Below, piece after piece: positions 1 through 9,660 of a stretch of 64,000 bases of DNA (positions are counted from its first letter, which is position 1; every line of letters starts with the position of its first letter). The translations under genes and the position numbers were made by a program. This DNA comes from Aradus depressus (taxonomy: Eukaryota; Arthropoda; Insecta; Hemiptera; Aradidae). The notes beneath the pieces were generated by a model. That model did not search any database, was not told where the DNA came from, and worked only from the letters and a program-made list of their open reading frames with translations. The DNA is taken from positions 11,324,249-11,388,248 of the forward strand of contig OY759223.1 of assembly GCA_963662175.1 (NCBI GenBank), written 5' to 3'.

Positions 1-560
1 ACAATACATATAAAATAAATCTTAAAATGTTAGTGAATTTTTATAAATTTTAATACGATAAAATTGTAAAGCAAAACTGTTCCTCCCTCGAGAAAAAGAA
101 ATGTTGTCGATGAATCTCCAGTAATTTACTTCTCCAGCGCGAATTAATCAGCTTATTCTTCGCGCTCAAATCAATAGTTTACTAACAAAGAGAGGATACG
201 ATGTCGGGGTCGCGGATGTTGATCAAACTTTTTTTGAATATTCTAGGTCGAAAATAAGAAGACATGTGTCTCAGCTTTTGTTCTAATGGGCATTAGTTTG
301 GTCGCAAAAAAGTTTTGAAAATTTCATTTCGGTCATTTTTCGTTATTTTTTTTCGGTGTATGTTTTTCTGAATGAGGAATTCTCTGTCATTGTTTTTTAT
401 TTTTTACCCAGATTGCAGAAAACATATTATCGCGTTCATTTGAACAGTGACACGATTAAAAATTTATTTTTAAAAACTATTTTTAATAATTACGAGAGAA
501 AATGGTCGGAAAATGTTTTTTAATGAAAACTAATTTTTTATTTATTTACATACACAACGA
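1..560. other. AT-rich intergenic DNA with a decayed MITE end
   Basis: I see no gene here. Positions about 100-180 resemble the start of the CTTCCCC-end MITE found many times in this window (a 'gtcgatgaatc' lead-in, then an altered 'acttctccag'), so this is a diverged fragment. The rest is low-complexity A/T sequence. Confidence 0.5.
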
Positions 561-680
561 CAACATTGGTCCCTAGTAATTGTGATGTTGAGGGTGGCAA
601 ATGTGTGGCTGTACTGCTGAAGTACGTGACCGAAGAGGAGTCCAGGCTAGTCCTGGAGCAATTCCCTCTGCCATGCCCGC
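560..680 (-). repeat. 3' end fragment of a Jockey-like LINE
   Basis: Positions 590-665 are the reverse complement of the segment at about 34440-34530, which directly follows LINE reverse-transcriptase C-terminal coding sequence. The shared stretch is 70-80 bases with few differences. It is therefore a short 3' remnant of the same LINE family on the minus strand. No intact coding sequence remains. Confidence 0.6.
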
Positions 681-845
681 TTGAGGCGTCGTGGAGAATT
701 TGTGGGGAGGGTGTTTGTAGATAATTCTTGTATAAGTATAAATAAATTTAACAATAACAAGTTATCAACTGATGTATAAAATATAAATACACTTGAAACT
801 GTAAGGCCAATTAAGTAGTGTATGCAGTATATTATACACCATACA

Positions 846-878
846 ACACGCATACCACTGAGCTACCGGCGCCCTCAA
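846..878 (-). repeat. tRNA-derived SINE, head fragment
   Basis: A 30-base match to the tRNA-like head of the abundant SINE, containing the complement of 'tagctcagtggtatgcgtg' (A-box region). The rest of the element is missing. Confidence 0.65.
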
Positions 879-879
879 T

Positions 880-1824
880 TTACTAAATACAATAAATAGG
901 TCTACTCGTTAATATGCAAGGATCCTTCCGTAAATTACGTGATGCAATTTTCGATAATTTTTGACTTTGGAAATTTAGAGTGAATTTTGAATTGTGAATT
1001 CCACTTTAGTTGTGAGAGTGGCTAGTACCTCTTCTTGATTGACCCACCTTTGCGGATTTGTGGGGAGAGTGTTCGTGGATAATTGCAGAATAAGTGGATT
1101 GGCGTGATGATGGAGTTTGTCGTGAAATTTTTGATATGATATCACAGGATCATCACCCGACGTCTGGGGAAAACTAATTTAAAATCATGTTTTCAATGTC
1201 GAAATACCATTGAATGCAGATTTTAGTTCAAATAAAAAATTATAGATTTTTGAACCCCGAATTAGCTTTCATTAATAAATTTTTTTACGACCATATTCTC
1301 TTGTAAAAAAATAGTTTTTTTAAAATGTTTTAATAATTTCACTGCTCAAATCACATCTTTATAATTCCGAAAGTATTAACAGTTCTGAGCTCCCAACTTC
1401 TTTTCCCAACTCATTTTGGCCATTTTTTCGACTTAACAACTTATTCCCAAATATGGGAGACCGAAAGATCATTGAAGTGTTGCTGTATCAACCACATTTT
1501 ACTAGTAAATATTGAACCATATTACTGTCTTATTTTTAAATATATATTTATAATAATATAAATAGTTTTAACTTACCCGTCAAGGTGTGGCGCAGGCTGT
1601 GTAGTTCTACAACAAAATATGGTTACAAGTGTAAGCAGAAGTCGCAACTTCTCACACCGGGTCTCTACCAACAAAGCAGTCTTTTTTAATACATTTAACA
1701 AATAGTTTACTTTCATTCTTTCTTTTATTAATTCTCTTCTTAAATTTACCATTATTTTATTAATTTTTATTCTTCTACTTCTATTTCTCTCTTACTATCG
1801 AATCTTCAAAAGAAAAAAAAAAAG
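880..1824. other. Intergenic, no feature recognised
   Basis: AT-rich DNA on both strands without coding signal. It has scattered resemblance to decayed repeats, but nothing I can place in a family. Confidence 0.4.
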
Positions 1825-1915
1825 TCGACAATGAATCACCGCTATATACTTCCTCCAGCACGAATTAATTTAACTATGTTATCGCTCTGAATCACTATAC
1901 TAAATTCCGTGTTGA
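1825..1915 (+). repeat. CTTCCCC-end MITE, 5' fragment
   Basis: Matches the start of the MITE seen intact at 38362-38775: a 'gaatcaccg' lead-in, 'tacttcctccag' in place of 'tacttccccag', then 'cacgaattaat' and 'atactaaattccgtgt'. Its 3' part is missing. Confidence 0.6.
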
Positions 1916-2101
1916 CAGGTACGTTATATCAAAAGTTATACCGATTTTTTATAGAGGGTACCTGAAGTTACTAAACTCAAGATCGCGGGTTCAAAACCAA
2001 GCCGAGGTCTTTTAGTTTATTTTATCTGAGAAGTAAAGAAAAATCTTTACCACGCCGTCCGGGAATTTAGTGATGGTCCAGAGCCTGTGCGATGTCAGGT
2101 A

Positions 2102-2895
2102 CAGTAAAAGTTCCTTATTCGCGGCTAAAAATTTCTTTATTCGCGGATGCAATCGGTAAATAGAAAGGGATTCGGTGTTGTTTATTAACGTATCGGCCTC
2201 CTTTGAGTACTGCTGGTACGTGCCGAGGCAGACACATTGACACCATGCTGGAAAAAACGGTGGCCTGTTTTGACTGTCGGAAATGATGAAGAATCCGCGC
2301 AAATTCAAACTTTAACTGACAATGTTGTTCAAGTTACAAATGGAATAGGACGAGATGGCTTCGAACAGATAGAATCAAGTGACATTCAGGAGTTGCTTGA
2401 TTCGCAGGATGACTTGGCCGAAACCGACTTGGAGGAAATGTTAACTCCACATTTTACTGAAGAAGAGCCTTCAACGAGCACTGAAAAGGGGGCCTTTAAC
2501 TTGAAAAATCTGAGTGCAGGTTCACGTATGGCAAATGAACTTAGTGATTTCTTCATGAAAATTGATCCATCTATGGAAAGGAGCCTTATTTTTAAAAGGC
2601 AAATTATTAATGCTACAGCTTAATATCAATCTGAATTTAAAGACCTTTTAAAAGCGGCAAAACAAGAAAACATAACTAAATTCTCTAAACCCTTGCCTAA
2701 AGCTGACAATAATGATAGATTTTAATTGCGAATTTCTCAATAAATTGATTTTATATTGATACATATTGGTTTTATTTTGGAACCTTGGAACGTATGCCCT
2801 ATGATTCCATACTAATTACCATTCCATATCCACGGTTTCTTTATCCGCGGCATATTTACGGAACATTTACCCCGCGAATAAACAAGCTTTTACTG
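2102..2895 (+). mobile_element. Tigger/pogo-type DNA transposon, internally deleted
   Basis: The ends are inverted copies of each other: 'cagtaaaagttccttattcg' at the left and the complement of a near match at the right ('cgcgaataaac..cttttactg'). Both flanks are TA (2100-2101 and 2896-2897), the target duplication of Tc1/mariner/pogo elements. At 794 bp it keeps only the 3' part of the transposase gene. The site is inside a SINE, and joining the flanks at one TA restores the SINE. Confidence 0.88.
2237..2623 (+). pseudogene. Tigger-like transposase, C-terminal remnant
   Basis: The reading frame starts with 'CWKKRWPV', the end of the DDE domain in Tigger/TIGD proteins, and runs on with the family's C-terminal pattern: a 'GFEQIESSDIQELLDS' block, an acidic 'ETDLEEML' block, and 'SLIFKRQIINA' near the end. 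The DNA-binding and catalytic parts are absent, so it cannot transpose itself. The stop is at 2621-2623. The match rests on remembered family features, not a search. Confidence 0.8.
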
Positions 2896-3175
2896 TACTA
2901 ATTAAAGACCTCTCTCTACCTTAGGTCACTAACTAGGTAGGCAAAATTTAGTTCTTCCACAGTTGAGCTAACAGGTAAGGGATAAGGGCATTGGATGCTT
3001 AGGTCCCTAGGTGAACACACGAGCCCTACTAAAACAAATATATACAGATTTTTGATTAGGACTAACCGCTGATCCCCCACTTCCCTTTGGCCGATTCGGT
3101 TAAAAATTGACACGTCATCGATTTTTTTTTTTTTATTAGTGTGTTGGAAAAAAAATTAAAAGAAAAACTAATCAT

Positions 3176-3232
3176 TCAATTTATGACTGATTACATAACT
3201 TCCCCTATATTTCGTATATCCGGGGAAATAAA
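3176..3232 (+). repeat. CTTCCCC-end MITE, 3' fragment
   Basis: Contains 'actgattacataacttcccc' followed by a degenerate version of the 'tatacttcgtatagctgggg' end found in longer copies. Confidence 0.6.
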
Positions 3233-3485
3233 AAATAATATCATTATAACCAGCCGCTAGATAATTTCAACATTTACAAATGTGAATCTAAAAGCGAACT
3301 CTTTCTAATTTGTTCAAATAACAATGGTCTCAAATATACATAGTTAATTGTAACTAAATAAAAAATAATGTCTGCGAAAAAAGTATTTAAATAACCATTT
3401 GTTATATATACTATCTTTCAGTGATACACACAATTTATCTTATTTGATTTATTCGAAAACAACCAATCGTATAGAGTGGAGAAAA

Positions 3486-3770
3486 GAGCGCCAGTAGGTC
3501 AGGGGTAGCTTGCCTCCTGAGCTCAACATGGCGGCCTTGAATCAGGCTCAGACCCTTAGGTTTGTAATCTGGTAAGTAAAAAAAAAGTCTGGAGCACGCC
3601 GTCTTTCGAAGGGAACGTTGAATTACGGTCCCGAGTCTTTGCGATGTCAGGTACTCGCTAAATACGCCTATTTTAATTAAACCAGACTAAGCAAAGTTAG
3701 AATTCCCACAGCAGAATTTAAAAAAAAACAGGGATAAGAGCATTGGATGCTTACGTCCCTAGGTATAATA
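3486..3770 (+). repeat. tRNA-derived SINE, second tail subfamily
   Basis: Begins with a degenerate tRNA-like head ('gcgccagtaggtcaggggta'), then the SINE body ('gagcacgccgtctttcgaag', 'gatgtcaggtactcgc'). It ends with an A-rich run and 'cattggatgcttacgtccc' rather than the CCTAA tail. Confidence 0.75.
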
Positions 3771-4302
3771 AATAATTTTTTTTTGGATGAGTACATGAAT
3801 GGAGATTATAACGTACCAAAACAAGCAAAATCTACCCAACGAATACCCATTTTACAGTATTTCGCTTGACTTACGCAAAAATGGTAAAGTTGTAAAGTAC
3901 AATTGCATTTACCAAAAATTAATAATGAAAGATAAGTCAAATAGGAGATAATGAAATTGTAAACCAACTCACAGCGACAGAAACATTATCAAACGATTTG
4001 ACATTATATTTTTGATAAAAGTGACATGGTTGCTCAGATTAGTTAAATTACATCGCTGGCTACCTCGTAGTTAACAATAAGAATATTCATTTTATAAGTG
4101 CTTCTTAAGACCACAATGTATAAGAAACACTTGAAAACATTAATAGTATATAAATGAAGTATTGAGACAGGACAGCGAAAAGTATAGTTATTGTGACTCA
4201 TGCCCGGGCTTCGACTAAGAGAATATATAACTACCCTTTAAAAAAAAATTATTTCAATTTTGTCTCAAGAACTATACAAAACTTAATTCATCTCAAAACA
4301 AT

Positions 4303-4757
4303 TACAGTCAAATTTAAAATGGATAGTTTGAACTTTGAAATGACTAGTTTCAACTTTTAACTTTCCAAGCCTCAATATACATTCTCTTGTTTACGATAAA
4401 CACCACGTGTGCATCTGTATCTGACTTTAACTTCTTCCAAACCTTTGTAAGACGTATTTCCTGAATCACTGTTTGGACGTGTTTGAACAGAAAATATTGT
4501 CAGGAAAACAAAAAAAAAACACGAATTATTTGAATTTGGCAAAAGAAAAAAGAATTTTTGTGTCCGAAAGAAACGGAAGATTTCGTGCAATCTCTATCGC
4601 AGTGGAAAAAGTGTACGACTTATAAAGGATTGGAAGGAGTTAAAGTCAGTGATGTTTATCGTAAACAAGAAAGTACTTTGAAGTTTGTAAAGTTTAAGTT
4701 AAAACTAATCATTTTAATATTCAAACTATCCATTTTAAAGTTTACTGTAATTTTTGT
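4303..4757. repeat. Foldback element with arms of about 150 bp
   Basis: The left arm (about 4303-4455) contains 'aaaatggatagtttgaa' and 'cttgtttacgataaacac'. The complements of both occur in the right arm (about 4612-4757) in mirrored order. The arms are diverged by small changes. No coding sequence or recognised termini were found in the roughly 150 bp between them. Confidence 0.65.
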
Positions 4758-4859
4758 TATAGTGAAATTATTTCATCTTATTGCAATACCGTTTTTGTAG
4801 TTAAAACACAGCAATATTTATTTATGTTCATTTAATCTATTTTAAAGTTTCTTTTCAAT

Positions 4860-5076
4860 ATAAGCCCTTTAACTACGAGGATATATCTCCTACTACCAGA
4901 GAGCGCCTTTAACGAGTAGCTGACATCGCACATGGCTTGGAACCATTCCATAAAGTCCAATCTGAAAGGTCTTTTCACCTCCCAAAAAAAACCTAAGGGC
5001 CTCGGCCAGATTTCGAACATGTTATTTTGAGTTCAATAGGCAAGCATGTTATTTCTGAGCTATCGGCGCCCTCGAG
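4860..5076 (-). repeat. tRNA-derived SINE, internally shortened
   Basis: Read on the minus strand it has the head ('gagggcgccgatagctcaga'), the B-box region, 'gaggcccttaggttt' and the 3' 'gtagttaaagggc' end. The middle between 'cgagtac' and the GAGCGCTCT segment is shortened. Confidence 0.7.
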
Positions 5077-5308
5077 AAAAGTATATATTCGGCTCCTATA
5101 TATAAAACAATTAAATAAATACATTATAATAAAAAGTAACATAGAAGGATATCACCTGAGACACAGGAGGTGCTTACATGAAAAATTGTGATCCATTTGT
5201 GTTCTTGCCTCGATTAGCCATCGAAAGAAGAAATGGTCGGTCATGCTTTAAATCCAAATTTTCATCTAAAATAAAAATAAAAATAAATATGAGTGCAATA
5301 GTGATATT

Positions 5309-5383
5309 TATGACCCATGGTAGTCGAGCTCATGTCCAACAGAGCGACGAAAGAGCGCTCTGGTAGTAAATGATATCGTGATT
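5309..5383 (+). repeat. tRNA-derived SINE, 3' part only
   Basis: Matches the 3' third of the SINE: 'gagctcatgtccaacagag', 'cgacgaaagagcgctctgg', 'tagtaaatgatatcgtg'. The head and body are missing. Confidence 0.65.
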
Positions 5384-5475
5384 TTCTTACAAGCTAGTAA
5401 TGCCAGTTTGAAATGTTTTTTTTTTTTTTTTTTTGATTGTCCTCGCAGACACCACACTAGCCGTATGTGTTTGTG

Positions 5476-5946
5476 GTACTTACGTATTAACGCCACCGCA
5501 GCAAATCAATCAACATGTATTTGTAAATTAAAAATTATTAAAGCTATTTATTTATTTTTGGACTTTATATTTATTATTAGCTTGTATAATTATTGGTTTT
5601 GTAATATGAGGGCGCACCGCCCGCTTGATTGATAATCTGACCCTCCCGTCGTTCAAATCATAATAGTTAGTTCTGGTTTTAAGACGCATTAATCGCATCG
5701 GCGTATTAACGTATTAATCGCATTGCAAATGCGCAAATATATAAAGTCTTAAAACCAGAACTATTATGATTTGAAAGACGGGAGGGTCAGATTATCAATA
5801 TATATTACCTCATATTACAAAACCAATAATTATACTTGCTAATAATAAATATAAAGTCCAAAAATAAATAAATAGCTTTAATAATTTTTAATTTACAAAT
5901 ACATGTTGATTGATTTGCTGCGGTGGCGTTAATACGTAAGTACCGT
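5476..5946. repeat. Nested palindrome: outer arms 135 bp, inner arms 55 bp
   Basis: The outer arms (5478-5613 and 5808-5944) are near-perfect inverted copies, starting 'acttacgtattaacgccacc'. Inside lies a second inverted pair (5627-5683 and 5747-5800) that begins and ends with 'gaccctcccgtc' and its complement. The central 60 bases hold short tandem bits of 'cgtattaatcgcat'. This looks like a foldback MITE. The GGGAGGGTC motif recurs at the ends of the separate palindrome at 6474-6650. Confidence 0.75.
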
Positions 5947-5964
5947 GTTTGTTATTAAGTTATT

Positions 5965-6093
5965 TACTACATCCATGGCCCCGGGAGGGAGTTCTATCTA
6001 TGAAATAAAACTCACTGCCGGACGGGATTCGAACCCGCAAACCATGGTGAGACCATGCGACCAAAGCCCTAGCCTACAGGGCCACCATGGCCC
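5965..6093 (-). repeat. Second SINE family, tRNA-like
   Basis: The minus strand reads 'ggggccatggtggccctgta', then 'catggtctcaccatggtttg', then a strong B box 'ggttcgaatcccgtccgg', then 'gagttttatttcatagatag'. The same order occurs on the plus strand at 33135-33290. The tRNA-like start plus a shared non-tRNA tail in two dispersed copies marks a SINE rather than a tRNA gene. Confidence 0.7.
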
Positions 6094-6473
6094 CTGAAAT
6101 GAATTAGAGAAAGAGAGCGTGAGGAGGGGGAGAATATTCAATAACTGGTTGGTATAAGAAAGTCCTATTGTAATTTAGGTAATTATTCGGAATTGGGGCT
6201 CCTGGTGCTCAGCCGTGCTAGAATTATTTTTAGGTAGGACTATAATTGAGATATCATTTTTAAAAAGAGTGGGGGAGCACAAAATAAATTATCATCAACA
6301 AAAAATAATTTTTTTCGAACCATTTTTTTGTAGCATTTTCCCAGTGGTTTAATACAAATAAATATAAATAGGTTTAAAATAAGCAATGAATACAAGGAAA
6401 TAACTGGAAATGTAAACAAAGGCTTCTCATATACTCGTATAATAATACCTAATTTAGAACCTGGACTGTTTCA

Positions 6474-6650
6474 CTAAAAGGACCGACGGGAGGGTCAACA
6501 TTTTATTTCGTCGGATACACCAACTGGATTTTTGAAATTATTATTGTGGTTTACAATTTTATACTCTAATCCTAGATTATTTATGGTCTAATCCTGTATT
6601 ATCCGAACAAATAAAATGTTGACCCTCCCGCTGGTACTTTTAGTGAGATT
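6474..6650. repeat. Palindromic MITE with GGGAGGGTC ends
   Basis: The left end 'gacgggagggtcaacatttt' is mirrored by the right end 'aaaatgttgaccctcccg'. Flanking 'ctaaaagga' and 'acttttag' extend the inverted match outward. The interior is about 110 bp of unique AT-rich sequence. Confidence 0.7.
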
Positions 6651-6786
6651 TAGAGAAGTTCTTATAAACGTTGTCTAAATGTTCTACATTCAATTATAAT
6701 ATGAGTAAATTATTAAAACTCTGAGGAGAAATGAGATCTTAATTCACAGAATGTATTTTCAAGATTTAATTAAAATAAGAAATTAC

Positions 6787-7066
6787 CATCAAATGTTCCT
6801 CCATAAATCGACTCTCCTCCAGTTCCATTTCCCACAGTAAAATCGCCTCCTTGGACCATAAAATCTTTGACAACTCGATGAAACACAATTCCCTTATAGT
6901 GAAGGGATTTGCCCGCCTTTCCAATACCCTTTTCACCGGTACACAAAGCACGAAAATTTTCACTTGTAATTGGACATAGATCCATGAAAAGTTGGAAAAC
7001 AACTCTTCCAATTGCTATTCCGCCAACTTCAATGTCAAAGTAAACTCTGGGACGTGTTTTCTTCAT
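6787..7066 (-). CDS. Cyclophilin-type peptidyl-prolyl isomerase, first coding exon
   Basis: This exon codes for the N-terminal half of a cyclophilin, the enzyme fold that turns peptidyl-prolyl bonds between cis and trans. The frame opens [14 protein letters not shown], runs through '[20 protein letters not shown]' and carries the catalytic block [15 protein letters not shown], whose Arg is the active-site residue. The extra [11 protein letters not shown] loop and 'GGESIYGG' are typical of the larger nuclear NKTR/Moca/PPIG-type cyclophilins rather than cyclophilin A. A splice acceptor (TTATAG on the minus strand) lies four bases before the ATG, implying an untranslated upstream exon. The exon ends at a GT donor at 6786-6785. 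The exon coding the rest of the domain should lie at lower coordinates, but I could not find it in 1-6786; it may be beyond the left edge, or this may be a gene fragment. Confidence 0.85.
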
Positions 7067-7202
7067 TGTACTATAACAAAATAAAAATTAAATTGTGAGG
7101 TAGGATAACAAGATTTTTGATAAAGTTGATTTGTACAGAATTAATAAGTAATGAGTTACATACTTGTTATTTTTATAAAAATATTATAACCATAAACTAT
7201 TA

Positions 7203-7318
7203 ATCACGTTTTTTCTCAAGTTTATTGATGAGTTCCCAACATTGCAAAGTAAATCTCCGGCACCACGCTACAAACAATGATCCGCCATTATTACTTGAAG
7301 ACAAGTGCTGCCACCTAT
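7203..7318 (-). CDS. Possible terminal exon, unrecognised
   Basis: On the minus strand an acceptor (ATATAG) is followed by an open frame of about 38 codons ending TAA just before 7200. A short open stretch with a GTACGT donor lies at about 7381-7440 and could join it in phase. The sequence is less AT-rich than its surroundings, which is the main reason to list it. The protein is not recognised, and a different frame of the same join stops early, so this may be a chance ORF. It sits 5' of the cyclophilin exon on the same strand and could instead belong to its untranslated leader. Confidence 0.2.
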
Positions 7319-7603
7319 ATAACAAATAATACTGATGTGGATTTAAATTGAAAAGCAAATAGGGACACAAGAATACGTACTTTATTACCGGATAGTTTAG
7401 AAGTTGATTTATCAAGGGTTTTAATTTTAAGTTTTGAAAAAATTCCAAAGATTTATGAAATTTATTGTTGCACCGAATTATTATTAGATGTATGAAAATT
7501 TATTCTGTGATATCTATTTATTATAATTTTGTGAGATCGCCTTGTTTCTTACGCTTATTTTTTCCATAATATAAATTACGTCGTCGGTGAATCAACGGCA
7601 GTG

Positions 7604-8135
7604 TACTTCCCCAGAATGAATTAATTAACTTTTCGCTTCCTGTCTTTGGGTAAATTGGGTTTTAACTTTAAATATAAAATTTCATGTTGATACATTAATT
7701 ACATCGGTAGTTATTGCGGTTTATGCGTTGACCCCCCTCTGATCCCTCCTTTCCTTCTGTCAATTTGACTGAAAATCGATAGGTGTTGTACATATGGGGT
7801 TGTCAACACACATAATATTTGGTGTTGATACATTCATTTTATCGGCAGTTATTAAAGCTTTTATATTAATCCTCACTAATCCCCCCTCCCTTTAGGTCGA
7901 TTTGGCTGAAAAACAATAGGTGTCGTCTTTAGAGGGCTCTGTATTCACATATGAAATTTCGTCTCGACACATTCATTCTATCGGGAGTTATCTTCACAGA
8001 CAAACAGACAGAAATATTTTTTCCATATCTATTTCGAATCTAGAGGTCGGAAAACATGAAATTCTGTTGAAAACTCCGCATCGAATTTTTGACTGATTAC
8101 ATAATTTCCCCCATACTTTGTATAACTGGGGAAGA
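7604..8135 (+). repeat. CTTCCCC-end MITE, near full length
   Basis: Starts 'tacttccccagaatgaatta' and ends 'tataactggggaag', so its termini are inverted (CTTCCCCAG/CTGGGGAAG), with TA at the left end. Inside are the family's marker phrases, such as 'gacagaaat', 'ggaaaacatgaaattc' and 'gattacataatttcccc'. There is no coding capacity. The ends and a TA target suggest a non-autonomous Tc1/mariner-type element. Confidence 0.7.
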
Positions 8136-8186
8136 AAAAATGTACAGCTGCTCTTTATCATTTTTAATTAGTATGTAAGTATATTA

Positions 8187-8526
8187 GGTTAGGTTTTATG
8201 ACTCATGCCTGGTCTTTAACTACGAGGTCATATCGCCTACTACCAGAGCGCTCTTTCGTCACTCTGGTGGACATGAGCCCGACCCTATTGTGGGAGTCCT
8301 AAATTTTACCTACCCTAAATTTTTTACCTAGAGTAGGGGTCTTTAACGAGTACCTGACATCGTACAGGCTCGGAACCATAGCTTAACGACCCATCCAGAG
8401 GACGGCGTGCTTAAGTTTGTTTTACCTCCCAGATAAAATAAACTAAGGGACTCGGTCGGGTTTTGAACCCACGATCTTGAGCTAAGAGGACAAGCACGCA
8501 TACCACTGAGCTACCGACGCCCCCTT
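8187..8526 (-). repeat. tRNA-derived SINE, full length with target duplication
   Basis: On the minus strand this copy runs from the tRNA-like head (near 8526) to a TTAGG-like end 'aacctaacc' (8187). The flanks 8171-8186 ('gtatgtaagtatatta') and 8527-8542 ('gtatgtgagtatatta') match at 15 of 16 bases. That is a target-site duplication and fixes both element ends. This is one of the best reference copies of the family. Confidence 0.9.
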
Positions 8527-8891
8527 GTATGTGAGTATATTATGTTACTGTACCACCTGGCACATTTTCGAATTTGAATTTAATACATTTTTTTTTTTTT
8601 TTCGGGAGGGTTTTTTGAAATTGCAGCTGTACACGAGTCCGCAGATGTTTTCAATTAATGATAATTCGTAGGATTTAAACCTGTCTTTGACAGAACATTA
8701 ATAAACAGTTCCAGCTGTACGGCTGAAGGTCTGGAATCCAGGTAACAAATTAAAGAATACTTTACAAATAAAAACCGAAGATGGTGGGAAAAATTTTAAT
8801 ATAGCTCATCTTCCGCATGGATAATACAGTATATAATATATTTACCACAGCATCACTTCTATTTATTTATTTGTTTAAAAATAATAGCAAT

Positions 8892-8932
8892 AACAGACGT
8901 TTCGGGAAGCAGTCCCATCATCAACGTCTATA
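8892..8932 (-). ncRNA. Hammerhead-like motif (family D)
   Basis: On the minus strand: UUGAUGA (924-918), one U, a perfect stem GGGA/UCCC with a CUGCU loop (916-904), GAAA (903-900), the self-complementary ACGU (900-897), then C at 896. The flanks 925-928 and 895-892 can pair over four bases including two G-U. The first core base is U instead of C, so activity is doubtful. It lies in otherwise unremarkable AT-rich repeat DNA. Confidence 0.35.
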
Positions 8933-9251
8933 ATGTATCTGTTCTTTATGTTTACATTTCTTTTGTCAGAGAACATATTTATTGAGTCCTATGTATTCTA
9001 ACAATAAGTCAAAACTTTAGAGATCGACTCAATACATAATATGTATATATATTATGTTGTTATATAACATATCAAATAAAATAAGAAGCAAAAAAGAAAT
9101 GAATAAGACAAAATAATAGCAAACATATACAAAAATCAATAAATGTAATCTGTACTAAATCAATGGTGGTACATGAATAAACAGAAACCATAAAATAAGA
9201 GAGATGAAACAAATAAAAATAAAAAATAACTAAATACATTTTAAATAATAA

Positions 9252-9330
9252 GTTAGGTTAGGTTTTATGAGTCATGCCCGGGCTTTAACTACCAGGTCAT
9301 ATCGCCTACTACCAGAGCGCTCTTTCGGTT
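9252..9330 (-). repeat. tRNA-derived SINE, 3' fragment
   Basis: Minus-strand 3' third of the SINE, from the GAGCGCTCT region to 'cataaaacctaacctaac'. It stops about 10 bases before the terminus of the composite transposon at 9342. Confidence 0.7.
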
Positions 9331-9660
9331 TAATTAATACACAGGGTGGCCCAGATAAGCGGGCCACAAGTGATATAACTCCTAAACGGTTAGAGATATC
9401 AAAATTGTGCATATGACTAAAGTTGTAGGCGTCCTTGAAAATACATAAATGACCCTTTTAATGGCTCAAATAGCCCTTCGAAGGGCGGGGTTCCCTTTTG
9501 ACCCTTAAGTTTCATTACATTTTATTAAAGTACTAAAGAAACAAGGAAGAACTGTGCAAACAGATTTTTGATACGTCAATTATCTTCTATATCAGTGAGT
9601 TGGCAGGAGTGTTGGGTGATGTCACGTACCCATGTTTGAGCAGAACGTTTAAGGATGCTA

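Larger units (their letters stand above)
1953..3055 (+). repeat. tRNA-derived SINE split by a Tigger element
   Basis: The left part (to 2101) has the B-box-like 'gggttcaaaacc' and the body up to 'gatgtcaggta'. The right part resumes at 2896 with 'tactaattaaagacc', exactly where other copies read 'tactcgttaaagacc'. The 794-base gap is the DNA transposon at 2102-2895. The end differs from most copies: it carries the 'cattggatgcttaggtccc' tail also seen near 3740 and, inverted, near 27040-27110, which marks a second tail subfamily. Confidence 0.8.

Noticed and set aside
4558..4800. 80-codon plus-strand ORF and overlapping 72-codon minus ORF
   Set aside because: Both come from the arms of the foldback element at 4303-4757.
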